Made by a program: the position numbers and the translations under genes
In this document: positions 15,852 to 24,097 of the stretch, piece after piece
Layout of the letters: every line of letters begins with the position of its first letter
Position numbering within the stretch: position 1 is the stretch's first letter
Notes under the pieces: model-generated
Told to the model about the DNA's origin: nothing
The model's database searches: none
The model's input: the letters and a program-made list of their open reading frames with translations, nothing else
From: an uncultured Bacilli bacterium
GTDB taxonomy: Bacteria > Bacillota_I > Bacilli_A > RF39 > UBA660
NCBI GenBank assembly: GCA_934091015.1
Contig: CAKOKM010000008.1
Span: 1-45,128, forward strand
DNA length: 45,128 nt
Direction: 5' to 3'

Positions 15852-18008
15852 ATGAAAAAATTAATTAATAAAGAAAAATTAGGATATATATTTTTAATAT
15901 TTATGTGTTTATCTTGTTTACTTGATTTACATATTTTTTATAATAGGTTTGCTACTTTAATAAGATTATTTTTTATTTTAATATTTTTTGGTATATCATT
16001 TATTAAATTTAGTAGTAAAAAAGATAGATTTAAATTAATTATTTATTTACTTTTTGTATTTTTATATACCATTTTGCATTTGATATTTGTTGATAATTAT
16101 TTAATGGAGGAATTATTATATATATTCAAGATGACTTCTAATATTTTGCTTTTTTATAGTGTATATTCCATAAATATAGATTATAAAAAATCTATTAAGT
16201 TTATTAAAATTATTCTTTGGTTTATATGTGGTTCAATAGTGTTATGTAACTTTTTAAAATTAGGTTATTCATCTTATAGTTTTAATTCTTTAAAATATAA
16301 TATATTTGATTGTTTTAAAAATATAAATGGATATTTTGAAGATTTTTCTGGTAAAGGTTATTTTCATTTAGCTAATCAAATTGTTGGAATTGTACTTTTA
16401 TTTTATCCACTACTTATTAATGAAGTTAAAGAAAATAAAAAATTAATTGATATAGTTCTTCTTAATGTATGTAGTTTAAGTATGTTGATGATAGGTAATA
16501 GAACGTCAAGTGCTGGTCCGTTAATAATATTAATATTTAGTTTTATAATTTATTTGTTTCTTGTTACTATAAAAAAAGAAAAATTATCTGTTAAGTATAT
16601 TTTAATTTTGGTATTTAGCATGATATTTATAAATATATTTTTATATAATGCACCTATTGTTAAAAGAGATAAATATTATAATGATTTAGATAAAAGTGTT
16701 ATTAATATTACAGGTGATGTTGATAAAAGTGAAGTTATTAACAAATATATAAGTGATAATAAAGATAATACTGTTAATAAATCTACTAGAGATATTCTTT
16801 TAGATAAAAATTTAAATATTAATTTTATTGACAATTATTATCCTTATGATCAAGATCAAGAGTTTTGGGATAATTTAGTTAATTCAAATATTGATTTTAA
16901 AGATTCAAGATTAATTGAATTAAAGATTGCTCAAAGATTGGTGGAGTTAAGTGATAACAAATTATATAAATTTGTTGGTATAGGTTACTATAAAATTATT
17001 AGTGTTTGTAATATTGAAAGAGATTATGTAATGCAGTATTATAGTGTAGGTATTTTTGGATTAGTAATCTTTATTGGATTTTATTTTATTATCTATATTA
17101 AAATGCTATTTAAAGTATTTATTAATTTAGATAAGAAATTTAATTATTTAAATATTATGCTTTTAAGTGGTATAGGTATTAATTTAATTGTTGCATATTT
17201 AAGTGGAAATATTCTTAATGCTTTAAGTTCAACGATACCATTAACGATTTGTTTAGGTATTGCTAATAATGAGATAAGAGTAAATAAACCTGGTAAAGTA
17301 CTTAATTATAATATTTGCAAATTAAATAGAGATGAAATTATTAATGAATTAAATAAAAGTGATAATAGAAATATTTTATTTAATATGAATCCGATAATTA
17401 TGGTTAATTTTAATGATAATAAAGAATATAAAAAATTTATTAATAAAGAAAAATATAATATTCCTGATGGTTTTGGTACTATTGTAGGGCTAAGATTTAA
17501 AGATAATAAGGGGTATAGTCAAATAACTGGGGTTGATATGTTTAATTCTTTGTTAGATAATGCTTGCAAGTATGATAAGAAAGTTTATTTATATGGTGCA
17601 AAAAAAGAGGTTATTGAAAAAACTTTTAAAGTATTAAAAGAAAAATATAGTAACTTAAATATATGTGGATATATGAGTGGGTATAGTAAAGAAAAAGATG
17701 TATTAACTGATATTAAAAAATGTAAACCTGATTATTTATTTGTTGGGATTGGTTCACCTAAACAAGAAGCGTTTATCATTAGAAATGAAAAGTTGTTTAG
17801 AAATATAAGTGTTATTATGCCTGTTGGTGGTACATTTGATGTTGTATCTGGATTAAAGAAGAGAGCACCAATTATGTATCAAAAACTACATTTAGAATGG
17901 TTATGTAGAATGATTAAAGAGCCTAAAAGAATTAAAGATAATGTTAAGATATTAAAATATTTATTTTTAGTAATATTTAAAAATAATGGAGGTAAGGATG
18001 AAAAATAA
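15852..18008 (+). CDS. Fusion: Wzy/WaaL-like membrane domain + TagA/WecG glycosyltransferase (GT26)
   Basis: 718 residues in two parts. Residues 1 to about 465 form a polytopic domain of 10 or more helices with one large outside loop (about 275-395), the layout of O-antigen polymerases and ligases. GNRTSSAGPL and the loop's end (FVGIGYYKI) resemble that family. Residues about 478-715 are a complete GT26 domain: NMNPIIMVNF, IPDGFGTIVG (about 537), GSPKQEAF (from 634), PVGGTFDVVSG (from 657), then LHLEWLCRMIKEPKRI. TagA/WecG adds ManNAc or a ManNAc derivative to GlcNAc-PP-undecaprenol inside the cell, whereas Wzy/WaaL domains act outside. One chain would thus carry both cytoplasmic and outside steps. 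The final codons overlap the start of the following broken gene. Confidence 0.85.
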   Translation: MKKLINKEKLGYIFLIFMCLSCLLDLHIFYNRFATLIRLFFILIFFGISFIKFSSKKDRFKLIIYLLFVFLYTILHLIFVDNYLMEELLYIFKMTSNILLFYSVYSINIDYKKSIKFIKIILWFICGSIVLCNFLKLGYSSYSFNSLKYNIFDCFKNINGYFEDFSGKGYFHLANQIVGIVLLFYPLLINEVKENKKLIDIVLLNVCSLSMLMIGNRTSSAGPLIILIFSFIIYLFLVTIKKEKLSVKYILILVFSMIFINIFLYNAPIVKRDKYYNDLDKSVINITGDVDKSEVINKYISDNKDNTVNKSTRDILLDKNLNINFIDNYYPYDQDQEFWDNLVNSNIDFKDSRLIELKIAQRLVELSDNKLYKFVGIGYYKIISVCNIERDYVMQYYSVGIFGLVIFIGFYFIIYIKMLFKVFINLDKKFNYLNIMLLSGIGINLIVAYLSGNILNALSSTIPLTICLGIANNEIRVNKPGKVLNYNICKLNRDEIINELNKSDNRNILFNMNPIIMVNFNDNKEYKKFINKEKYNIPDGFGTIVGLRFKDNKGYSQITGVDMFNSLLDNACKYDKKVYLYGAKKEVIEKTFKVLKEKYSNLNICGYMSGYSKEKDVLTDIKKCKPDYLFVGIGSPKQEAFIIRNEKLFRNISVIMPVGGTFDVVSGLKKRAPIMYQKLHLEWLCRMIKEPKRIKDNVKILKYLFLVIFKNNGGKDEK

Positions 18009-18946
18009 AACATTATATGTAGTTATACCATGTTATAACGAAGAAGAAGTATTAAGGGAAACTAGTAAGAGATTAAATATTAATTAAAGATAAAACTATT
18101 TCTAAGGATAGTAAAGTATTATTTGTTAATGATGGATCTAAGGATAAAACTTGGGATATTATATGTGAGTTAAATAAAGAAAATAAATTATTTAGTGGAA
18201 TTAATCTATCAAGAAATAGGGGACACCAAAATGCATTAGTAGCAGGACTTATGACTGCTAAGGAATATGCTGATATGGTAATATCTATGGATGCTGATTT
18301 ACAAGATGATATTAATGCAATACATGAAATGCTTAAAGATTATTATGATGGATCAGAAGTTGTTTATGGTGTTAGATCATCTAGAGCAAAAGATACTTTC
18401 TTTAAAAAGTTTACAGCAGAAGCATTTTACAAGTTTATGAAATTTATGGGAGCAGATGTTGTATTTAACCATGTTGACTATAGATTAACAAGTAAAAGAG
18501 TTTTAGATAATTTTGCTAATTATAAAGAAGTAAATTTGTTTTTAAGAGGAATGTTTCCTTTAATTGGATTTAAATCAAGTATAGTTTATTATGAAAGAGC
18601 TGAAAGATTTGCAGGAGAGTCTAAATATCCATTAAAGAAAATGCTTAATTTTGCATGGGATGGAATAACTTCTTTTAGTGTAAAACCGATAAGGATGATA
18701 CTTGATTTAGGCATGTTTATTTGCATGATAAGTTTTGTAGTACTTATCTACTGTTTAATAAGAAAAATTTGCGGTGCGACTGTGGAAGGATGGACATTTA
18801 TTGCGTGTTCACTATGGCTTCTGGGTGGTATTCAAATGTTTTCACTTGGAATTATTGGAGAATATGTTGGTAAGGTTTATAGTGAAACTAAAGCAAGACC
18901 TAGATATATAATTCAGGATAATTTATTAGAAAAGAAGGAAAAATAA
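17998..18946 (+). pseudogene. Frameshifted polyprenyl-phosphate glycosyltransferase (GtrB/DPM-like GT2)
   Basis: A good start (GGAGG 5 nt before ATG 17998) opens with VVIPCYNEEEVL, the GT2 nucleotide-binding strand, then reaches TAA at 18085. The next frame resumes at about 18080 with LIKDKTISKDSK, VNDGSKDKTW, NRGHQNALVAGL and MDADLQDD, and finishes with two membrane helices (about 18700-18860). The two halves clearly belong to one protein. Only 4 nt (18076-18079) separate TSKRL from LIKDK, where intact relatives from memory have about six or seven codons. This suggests a short out-of-frame deletion between TTAA repeats. An ATG at 18251 has no ribosome site and would lack the first catalytic motifs. 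Intact relatives make polyprenyl-P-glucose or similar donors for GtrA-linked decoration. An assembly error is also possible. Confidence 0.85.
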
Positions 18947-18948
18947 TA

Positions 18949-18978
18949 TAAAATGCATGGTATTTCCATGTTTTTTAT
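18949..18978 (+). terminator. Terminator between broken gtrB-like gene and ABC exporter
   Basis: CATGG (18956-18960) pairs with CCATG (18966-18970), flanked by A-residues and six T residues. Confidence 0.7.
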
Positions 18979-18987
18979 TTGTTCTTA

Positions 18988-19016
18988 TTGCGACAGTGAT
19001 TTAATTTTTGTATAAT
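18988..19016 (+). promoter_or_regulatory. Promoter for the ABC exporter and downstream glycan operon
   Basis: TTGCGA (18988-18993), 17-bp spacer, TATAAT (19011-19016). GAGG at 19023-19026 serves the ATG at 19034. It probably drives the long run of closely spaced genes to 35613. Confidence 0.65.
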
Positions 19017-19033
19017 TAATATGAGGAAATGAT

Positions 19034-19831
19034 ATGAAAAAAGTAATTAATAATTTAAAATATGTATATAAAAAGTATTCGTTTTTACTTGAACAATTAG
19101 TTTCAAGAGATTTTAAAGTTAAATATAAGAGAAGTGTTCTTGGTGTAGTTTGGAGTTTGTTATATCCGATTTTAATGATGGCTGTTATGGCTGTTGTATT
19201 TTCTAATGTATTTAAATTTTCAACACCTGGTGTTAGCTATTTAGCATATTTACTTATTGGACTTACTTATTTTAACTATTTTACTGAGGCAAGTAATTTA
19301 GCAATGAGTAGTGTTGTTGCAAATTTTAGTTTAATAAATAAGGTTTATATGCCTAAATATATATTTCCATTTTCAAAATGTTTGTTTGTTGGAATAAATT
19401 TTTTGTTAACTTTAATTCCTTTATATGTTGTTATAATTGCAACAGGTACTGGTCTTAATTGGTATCATTTACTATTACCATTTTCATTTCTTTGTCTATT
19501 TTTATTTACTGTCGGAATGGGATTTATCTTGGCTACAATTTCTGTTTTCTTAAGAGATATGTTTTATATATATGGAATAATTACAACAATTTGGACTTAT
19601 CTAACCCCAATTATGTATGATATAAAAATTATAACTAATCCAACTTTACAATTTATAATGAAATTTAATCCGATGTATCAGTATATAAATTTCGCTAGGT
19701 CAATTATTTTATATCATGAATGTCCTACAATTGGTCAGTTTGCAGGATGTTTTGTTTCGGCAATTGTGGTATTTATAATTGGTAGTATTTTATTTAAGAA
19801 AAAACAAGATAAATTTATTTATTATGTTTAG
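19034..19831 (+). CDS. ABC-2 type polysaccharide/teichoic acid export permease (TagG/Wzm-like)
   Basis: 265 residues and six membrane helices. The family N-terminus VSRDFKVKYKRSVLGVVW is followed by LLYPILMMAVMAVVF. The late FNPMYQYINFARSIIL segment is also typical of TagG/RfbA/Wzm permeases, which export lipid-linked polymers from the cytoplasm. It directly precedes its ATPase (the stop TAG is 12 nt before that ATG), forming a two-gene exporter. It has its own promoter. The substrate is inferred from the surrounding glycosyltransferases. Confidence 0.92.
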   Translation: MKKVINNLKYVYKKYSFLLEQLVSRDFKVKYKRSVLGVVWSLLYPILMMAVMAVVFSNVFKFSTPGVSYLAYLLIGLTYFNYFTEASNLAMSSVVANFSLINKVYMPKYIFPFSKCLFVGINFLLTLIPLYVVIIATGTGLNWYHLLLPFSFLCLFLFTVGMGFILATISVFLRDMFYIYGIITTIWTYLTPIMYDIKIITNPTLQFIMKFNPMYQYINFARSIILYHECPTIGQFAGCFVSAIVVFIIGSILFKKKQDKFIYYV

Positions 19832-19843
19832 GTGGTGAATAAT

Positions 19844-20641
19844 ATGGCAAAAAAATATCAAGATGATAAATATGATTTACATAAAATTGTTAATAAAAAT
19901 GAGATAATGATTGAAGTCAACAATGTATCGATGAGATTTAATTTAGGCATTGAAAAAGGATTTTCAATAAAACAGTTGTTTGTTGATTTAGGTAAAAAGA
20001 AAGAAACAAAAAAGAATAATGATTTTTGGGCATTAAAAGATGTTGATTTTAAAATTAATAAAGGTGAAGTTATTGGTTTTATTGGTTCAAATGGAGCAGG
20101 TAAATCAACGCTTTTAAAAGTTGTTGCTGGAGTTATGAAACCAACAACTGGTGAAGTTAAAGCATATGGAAATATTTGCCCTATGATTGAATTAGGGGCT
20201 GGCTTTGATCCACAATTAACTGCAAGAGAAAATATTTATCTTGATGGTGCAATTATGGGGTATTCTAAAGAATTAATAGATTCTAAATTTGATGAAATTG
20301 TTGAATTTTCGGAGTTAAAGGATTTTTTAGATGTTCCTGTTCAAAATTTTTCGTCAGGTATGGTTGCCAGACTTGCATTTAGTATAGCAACCATAGTTGA
20401 TCCTGAAATATTAATTGTAGATGAAATACTTTCTGTCGGAGATATTGCTTTTCAAGCAAAAAGTGAAGCAAAAATGTTAGAAATGATTGGTGGAGGAACA
20501 ACGGTTTTATTTGTATCACATTCTTTAGAACAAATAAGAAAAATGTGTAATAGGGTTGTTTGGCTTGATCATGGAAAAATCGTAAAAATGGGTGGAAAAG
20601 AAGTTTGTGATGAATATATAAAATTTATGGAAGAAAAATAA
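19844..20641 (+). CDS. ABC transporter ATPase for polysaccharide/teichoic acid export (TagH/Wzt-like)
   Basis: ATPase partner of the permease just upstream. Walker A GSNGAGKST, the GAGFDPQLTARENIYLDG segment typical of Wzt/TagH, the signature as SSGM in NFSSGMVARLAFS, and Walker B ILIVDEILSVGD are present, followed by VSHSLEQI. The protein is short (265 residues from this start) and lacks the C-terminal carbohydrate-binding domain of long Wzt proteins and the extracytoplasmic tail of B. subtilis TagH. Substrate recognition therefore likely rests elsewhere. GTG codons at 19832 and 19835 are in frame, but AGGTGGTG at 19830-19837 is the ribosome site for ATG 19844. Confidence 0.93.
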   Translation: MAKKYQDDKYDLHKIVNKNEIMIEVNNVSMRFNLGIEKGFSIKQLFVDLGKKKETKKNNDFWALKDVDFKINKGEVIGFIGSNGAGKSTLLKVVAGVMKPTTGEVKAYGNICPMIELGAGFDPQLTARENIYLDGAIMGYSKELIDSKFDEIVEFSELKDFLDVPVQNFSSGMVARLAFSIATIVDPEILIVDEILSVGDIAFQAKSEAKMLEMIGGGTTVLFVSHSLEQIRKMCNRVVWLDHGKIVKMGGKEVCDEYIKFMEEK

Positions 20642-20643
20642 TT

Positions 20644-21837
20644 ATGAAGATACTTGATTATTATAAATGTTATGGTGCTAATGAAACTATTAAAAAAGTT
20701 TTTCGTTATTGTTTTTATTTAAAAAGATTTACTGGTGATCAAAGTTATTATAAACTCTCAAAATATGAAAAGAAAAATGTTGTTTTGAAAAAAAAGAATG
20801 TTTTTATCATTGCTAATAGTTCGTGTTTAGATAAATTGTTGTGTTTAATAAACATGTTTAATATGAATGGATATAAAGTTATTTTTTGTGCTTATGATAA
20901 TGTATATTTGAAACAAAAATTTTTAAATATTTCTGGGCAAATTAAATATATAGATTTTGTAAATTATAAAAATAGTTTGATTATAAGTTATAAATTAAAC
21001 ATTAAAGATGTAAATTATATTATAAAAAATGAAAAGATAAATACTTTAGAAGATTGTAACTGTTTATTTGATAAAATAATTGATCCTGTTTTTTTAGAAA
21101 ATAAGGATTTAATTTCAATAATTGTATTAAATTATAACAATAAAAATATTATATTTAAGTGTATAAACGCTATTGTTATGCATAGTAAAAGATATAATTA
21201 TGAGTTAATTGTGGTTGATAATAACAGTACTGATGGTTCGTACGAAGAATTATTAAAAAATAAAAATATTAAGTTGTTTAGAAATAGTAAAAATGGTTGT
21301 TCTTCAGGTCGAAATATTGGAATAAATAATTCACAAGGTAAATATTTATTGTTTTTAGATAGTGATCAATATCCATTAAATGATTACTGGTTAGATGATT
21401 ATCTTAGTATATTAAAATTAAATGAGGATTCAGTAGTTGGATGGGCTGCTGGTTGGCTTAATAATAAACTTTATTCAGGCAAAACAGTTGATTTTTATGA
21501 ATATCGTTATATGCCGCCTGTTGGATTATATAGAACTGATATTGGTTATTTAGGTACTGGAGGAATGTTTGGATTAAAAAGTGTCTTCGAAAATACTGAT
21601 TTGTTTGATGAAAATTATGATCCAACATGCTATGAAGATACAGATATTTCATTTCAATTAAAAAACAAAAATATTCAATTAATATATTCACCGTGTTTAG
21701 GTATAATTCATGATGAACATCAAACCACACATAGCGGATCTACTGAACATTTTGAATTAATTAATAAAAAGGGATGTTATTTTAAAAATAAATGGAGTAA
21801 AATAAATTTAAAGTTATTAAAGGATGGAGTAAAATAA
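20644..21837 (+). CDS. GT2 glycosyltransferase with unassigned N-terminal domain
   Basis: 397 residues. Residues about 158-390 are a GT2 (GT-A fold) enzyme: SIIVLNYNNKNI, the VVDNNSTDGSYEEL strand, NGCSSGRNIGI, the metal-binding LFLDSDQYP, and CYEDTDISFQLKNK near the end. Residues 1-157 are not GT2. The stretch VFIIANSSCLDKL...NGYKVIFCAYD looks like one Rossmann-type half domain of a GT-B protein. The gene follows the ABC exporter with a 2-nt gap and ends 1 nt before capE, so it is co-transcribed. Sugar donor and acceptor cannot be read from the sequence. It probably extends the exported polymer. Confidence 0.82.
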   Translation: MKILDYYKCYGANETIKKVFRYCFYLKRFTGDQSYYKLSKYEKKNVVLKKKNVFIIANSSCLDKLLCLINMFNMNGYKVIFCAYDNVYLKQKFLNISGQIKYIDFVNYKNSLIISYKLNIKDVNYIIKNEKINTLEDCNCLFDKIIDPVFLENKDLISIIVLNYNNKNIIFKCINAIVMHSKRYNYELIVVDNNSTDGSYEELLKNKNIKLFRNSKNGCSSGRNIGINNSQGKYLLFLDSDQYPLNDYWLDDYLSILKLNEDSVVGWAAGWLNNKLYSGKTVDFYEYRYMPPVGLYRTDIGYLGTGGMFGLKSVFENTDLFDENYDPTCYEDTDISFQLKNKNIQLIYSPCLGIIHDEHQTTHSGSTEHFELINKKGCYFKNKWSKINLKLLKDGVK

Positions 21838-21838
21838 A

Positions 21839-22897
21839 ATGAAAAAAGATATATTTAAAGGAAAAACACTACTTATTACAGGAGGAACTGGTTCTTTTGG
21901 AAACACTGTATTAAAACATTTTTTAACAAGTGATATAGGTGAGATAAGAATCTTTTCAAGGGACGAAAAGAAACAAGATGACATGAGACATGAGTTACAA
22001 GCAAAATATCCCGAATTTTATGAAAAAGTAAAATTTTATATAGGTGATGTTAGAAATTTACAAAGTGTTAAAGATGCAATGGTTGGAGTTAATTATATTT
22101 TTCATGCTGCTGCTTTAAAACAAGTTCCTTCATGTGAGTTTTATCCAATGGAAGCTGTTAGAACTAATGTAATAGGTACAGATAATGTTTTACATGCTGC
22201 TATTGAAGAAGGTGTAGAAAGAGTTGTTTGTTTATCAACGGATAAAGCTGCTTATCCTATAAATGCAATGGGCACATCTAAGGCAATGATGGAAAAAGTA
22301 ATTTTTGCAAATGCAAGAGTTGCTGCCCAAAGAGGAAATACGGTTATTTGTTGTACTAGATATGGAAATGTAATGTGTTCAAGAGGTTCAGTTATACCTT
22401 TGTTTATTGACCAAATTAAAGCTGGAAGACCTATAACTATTACAGATCCTAATATGACTAGATTTTTAATGAATTTAGATGAAGCTGTTGATTTAGTTCA
22501 GTTTGCATTTGAACATGCTAATCCAGGTGATTTATTTATTCAGAAGTCTGACGCATCAACAATAGGTGATTTAGCTAAGGCAGTTCAACAATTATTTGGT
22601 GATACGGGAACAAATATAATTGGAACTCGTCACGGCGAAAAATTATATGAAACTTTGATGACTAGAGAAGAAAAATTAAGATGTGAAGATATGGGTGGTT
22701 ATTATAGAGTTGCAGCCGATTCTCGTGATTTAAATTATGATAAATTTGTTGTAAATGGTAATGTAAGGACCATGGCAGATGAATCTTATACATCTCATAA
22801 TACTCATAGGTTGGATGTTGAAGGAACTGTTAAAAAAATCTTGACAACTGAATATGTTCAAGAAGAATTAAAAAAATGGAAAGAAGAACATAAATAA
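21839..22897 (+). CDS. capE: UDP-GlcNAc 4,6-dehydratase/5-epimerase CapE (FnlA)
   Basis: First enzyme of UDP-N-acetyl-L-fucosamine synthesis. Extended SDR protein of 352 residues with the NAD(P)-binding TGGTGSFG (14-21). FSRDEKKQDDMRHEL and AAALKQVPSCE are characteristic of the CapE/FlaA1/PseB group. The active-site region reads STDKAAYPINAMGTSK. Met stands where classical SDRs have the YxxxK tyrosine, as I recall for CapE. Context settles the assignment: capF and capG follow. It begins 1 nt after the GT2 stop. A hairpin between capE and capF may lower or regulate expression of the rest. Confidence 0.93.
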   Translation: MKKDIFKGKTLLITGGTGSFGNTVLKHFLTSDIGEIRIFSRDEKKQDDMRHELQAKYPEFYEKVKFYIGDVRNLQSVKDAMVGVNYIFHAAALKQVPSCEFYPMEAVRTNVIGTDNVLHAAIEEGVERVVCLSTDKAAYPINAMGTSKAMMEKVIFANARVAAQRGNTVICCTRYGNVMCSRGSVIPLFIDQIKAGRPITITDPNMTRFLMNLDEAVDLVQFAFEHANPGDLFIQKSDASTIGDLAKAVQQLFGDTGTNIIGTRHGEKLYETLMTREEKLRCEDMGGYYRVAADSRDLNYDKFVVNGNVRTMADESYTSHNTHRLDVEGTVKKILTTEYVQEELKKWKEEHK

Positions 22898-22906
22898 CTG
22901 GCTTTA

Positions 22907-22965
22907 TACTAATTAGTTATATTAATAAAAAATAGCTACTATTAACTAATTAGTGGCTATTTTAT
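22907..22965 (+). promoter_or_regulatory. Attenuator-like hairpins between capE and capF
   Basis: A terminator-like hairpin (22931-22940 with 22952-22961, then TTTATT) is interlocked with a perfect 12-bp inverted repeat (22907-22918 with 22943-22954). The longer pairing uses the first 3 nt of the terminator's 3' arm and encloses its 5' arm, so the two folds compete. It may set the ratio of CapE to the downstream enzymes. Confidence 0.5.
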
Positions 22966-22984
22966 TAATAAAATTGGAGGCTTT

Positions 22985-24094
22985 ATGAAAATATTAGTTA
23001 CGGGCTCAAATGGATTTATTGGAAAAAATCTTATTAGTAATTTGTCACTTATAGATAATGTACAAATATATAAATATGATAGAAATTGTTCTGATTTTGA
23101 TTTAATGACTTTTACTAAAGATTGCGATTTTGTATATCATTTAGCTGGTGTAAATAGAACTCAAAACGAAAGTGATTTTAAAGCTGGAAATGTTAATCTT
23201 TTGAATAAATTAATTAATGATTTAAAGGCAAATAATAATAAATGTCCAATTGTTATTACTTCTTCAATTCAAGCAGAATTGGATAATCCTTATGGTATAT
23301 CAAAAAAAATGGAAGAAGATGTAGCATTTAATTATGCTAAAGAAAATAATGTTAAGGTTTATGTATTTAGACTTAATAATTTATTTGGAAAATGGTGTAA
23401 ACCTAATTATAATAGTGTTATTGCTACTTGGTGTTATAATATATCTCATAATTTAGATATTGATATTTCCGATAAAAATAAAGAAATATGTTTATGCTAT
23501 ATTGATGATGTTTGTAATGAATTTATTGATTGTTTAACAGATAAATGCGTTTGCGTACAAAATGGTTATTATCAAATTCCTACTACATATAAAAAATCTT
23601 TAGGGGATATTGCAAATTTATTATATTCTTTTAAAGTGAATGATAAAGGAATATTTGTGCCATCTACTGGTGATGAATTTACAAAAAAATTATACTCTAC
23701 ATATTTAAGTTATGTTCCTATAAATAATTTAATAGTTGATTTAAGTCCTCATAAGGATGATAGAGGAACATTTTGTGAGCTTGTAAGAACTAAGGAATGT
23801 GGACAAGTTTCAGTATCTACTACTAAAGCGGGAATTTTAAGAGGCGGACATTACCATAATACTAAAATGGAGAGGTTTATTGTATTAAGTGGTAAAGCTA
23901 AGATAACTTTTGAACATGTAATTGATCATACAAAATATGAATTTTATGTTTCGGGAGATAAACTACAATATGTAAATATTCCTGTAGGATATCAACATAA
24001 AATTGATAATATTGGAGATACTGAACTAGTAATGATTTTGTGGGCAAATGAATTATTTGATCCTCAATATACGGATACTTATGAAATGAGGTAA
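22985..24094 (+). CDS. capF: Bifunctional UDP-sugar reductase/cupin epimerase CapF (FnlB)
   Basis: Second enzyme of UDP-L-FucNAc synthesis: epimerises and reduces the CapE product to UDP-2-acetamido-2,6-dideoxy-L-talose. N-terminal SDR domain with VTGSNGFIGKN, HLAGVNRTQ and NPYGISKKMEED (the YxxxK pair). The C-terminal cupin domain (about 250-369) has the metal-binding segment GGHYHNTKMERFIVLSG. At 369 residues it matches the two-domain CapF family. GGAGG stands 4 nt before the ATG. It sits between capE and capG, 3 nt ahead of the latter. Confidence 0.93.
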   Translation: MKILVTGSNGFIGKNLISNLSLIDNVQIYKYDRNCSDFDLMTFTKDCDFVYHLAGVNRTQNESDFKAGNVNLLNKLINDLKANNNKCPIVITSSIQAELDNPYGISKKMEEDVAFNYAKENNVKVYVFRLNNLFGKWCKPNYNSVIATWCYNISHNLDIDISDKNKEICLCYIDDVCNEFIDCLTDKCVCVQNGYYQIPTTYKKSLGDIANLLYSFKVNDKGIFVPSTGDEFTKKLYSTYLSYVPINNLIVDLSPHKDDRGTFCELVRTKECGQVSVSTTKAGILRGGHYHNTKMERFIVLSGKAKITFEHVIDHTKYEFYVSGDKLQYVNIPVGYQHKIDNIGDTELVMILWANELFDPQYTDTYEMR

Positions 24095-24097
24095 TTT

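Noticed and set aside
18251..18946. Independent 231-residue protein starting at ATG 18251
   Set aside because: No ribosome site is present, and the frame continues upstream with VNDGSKDKTW and NRGHQNALVAGL. It is the 3' part of the frameshifted GT2 gene that starts at 17998.
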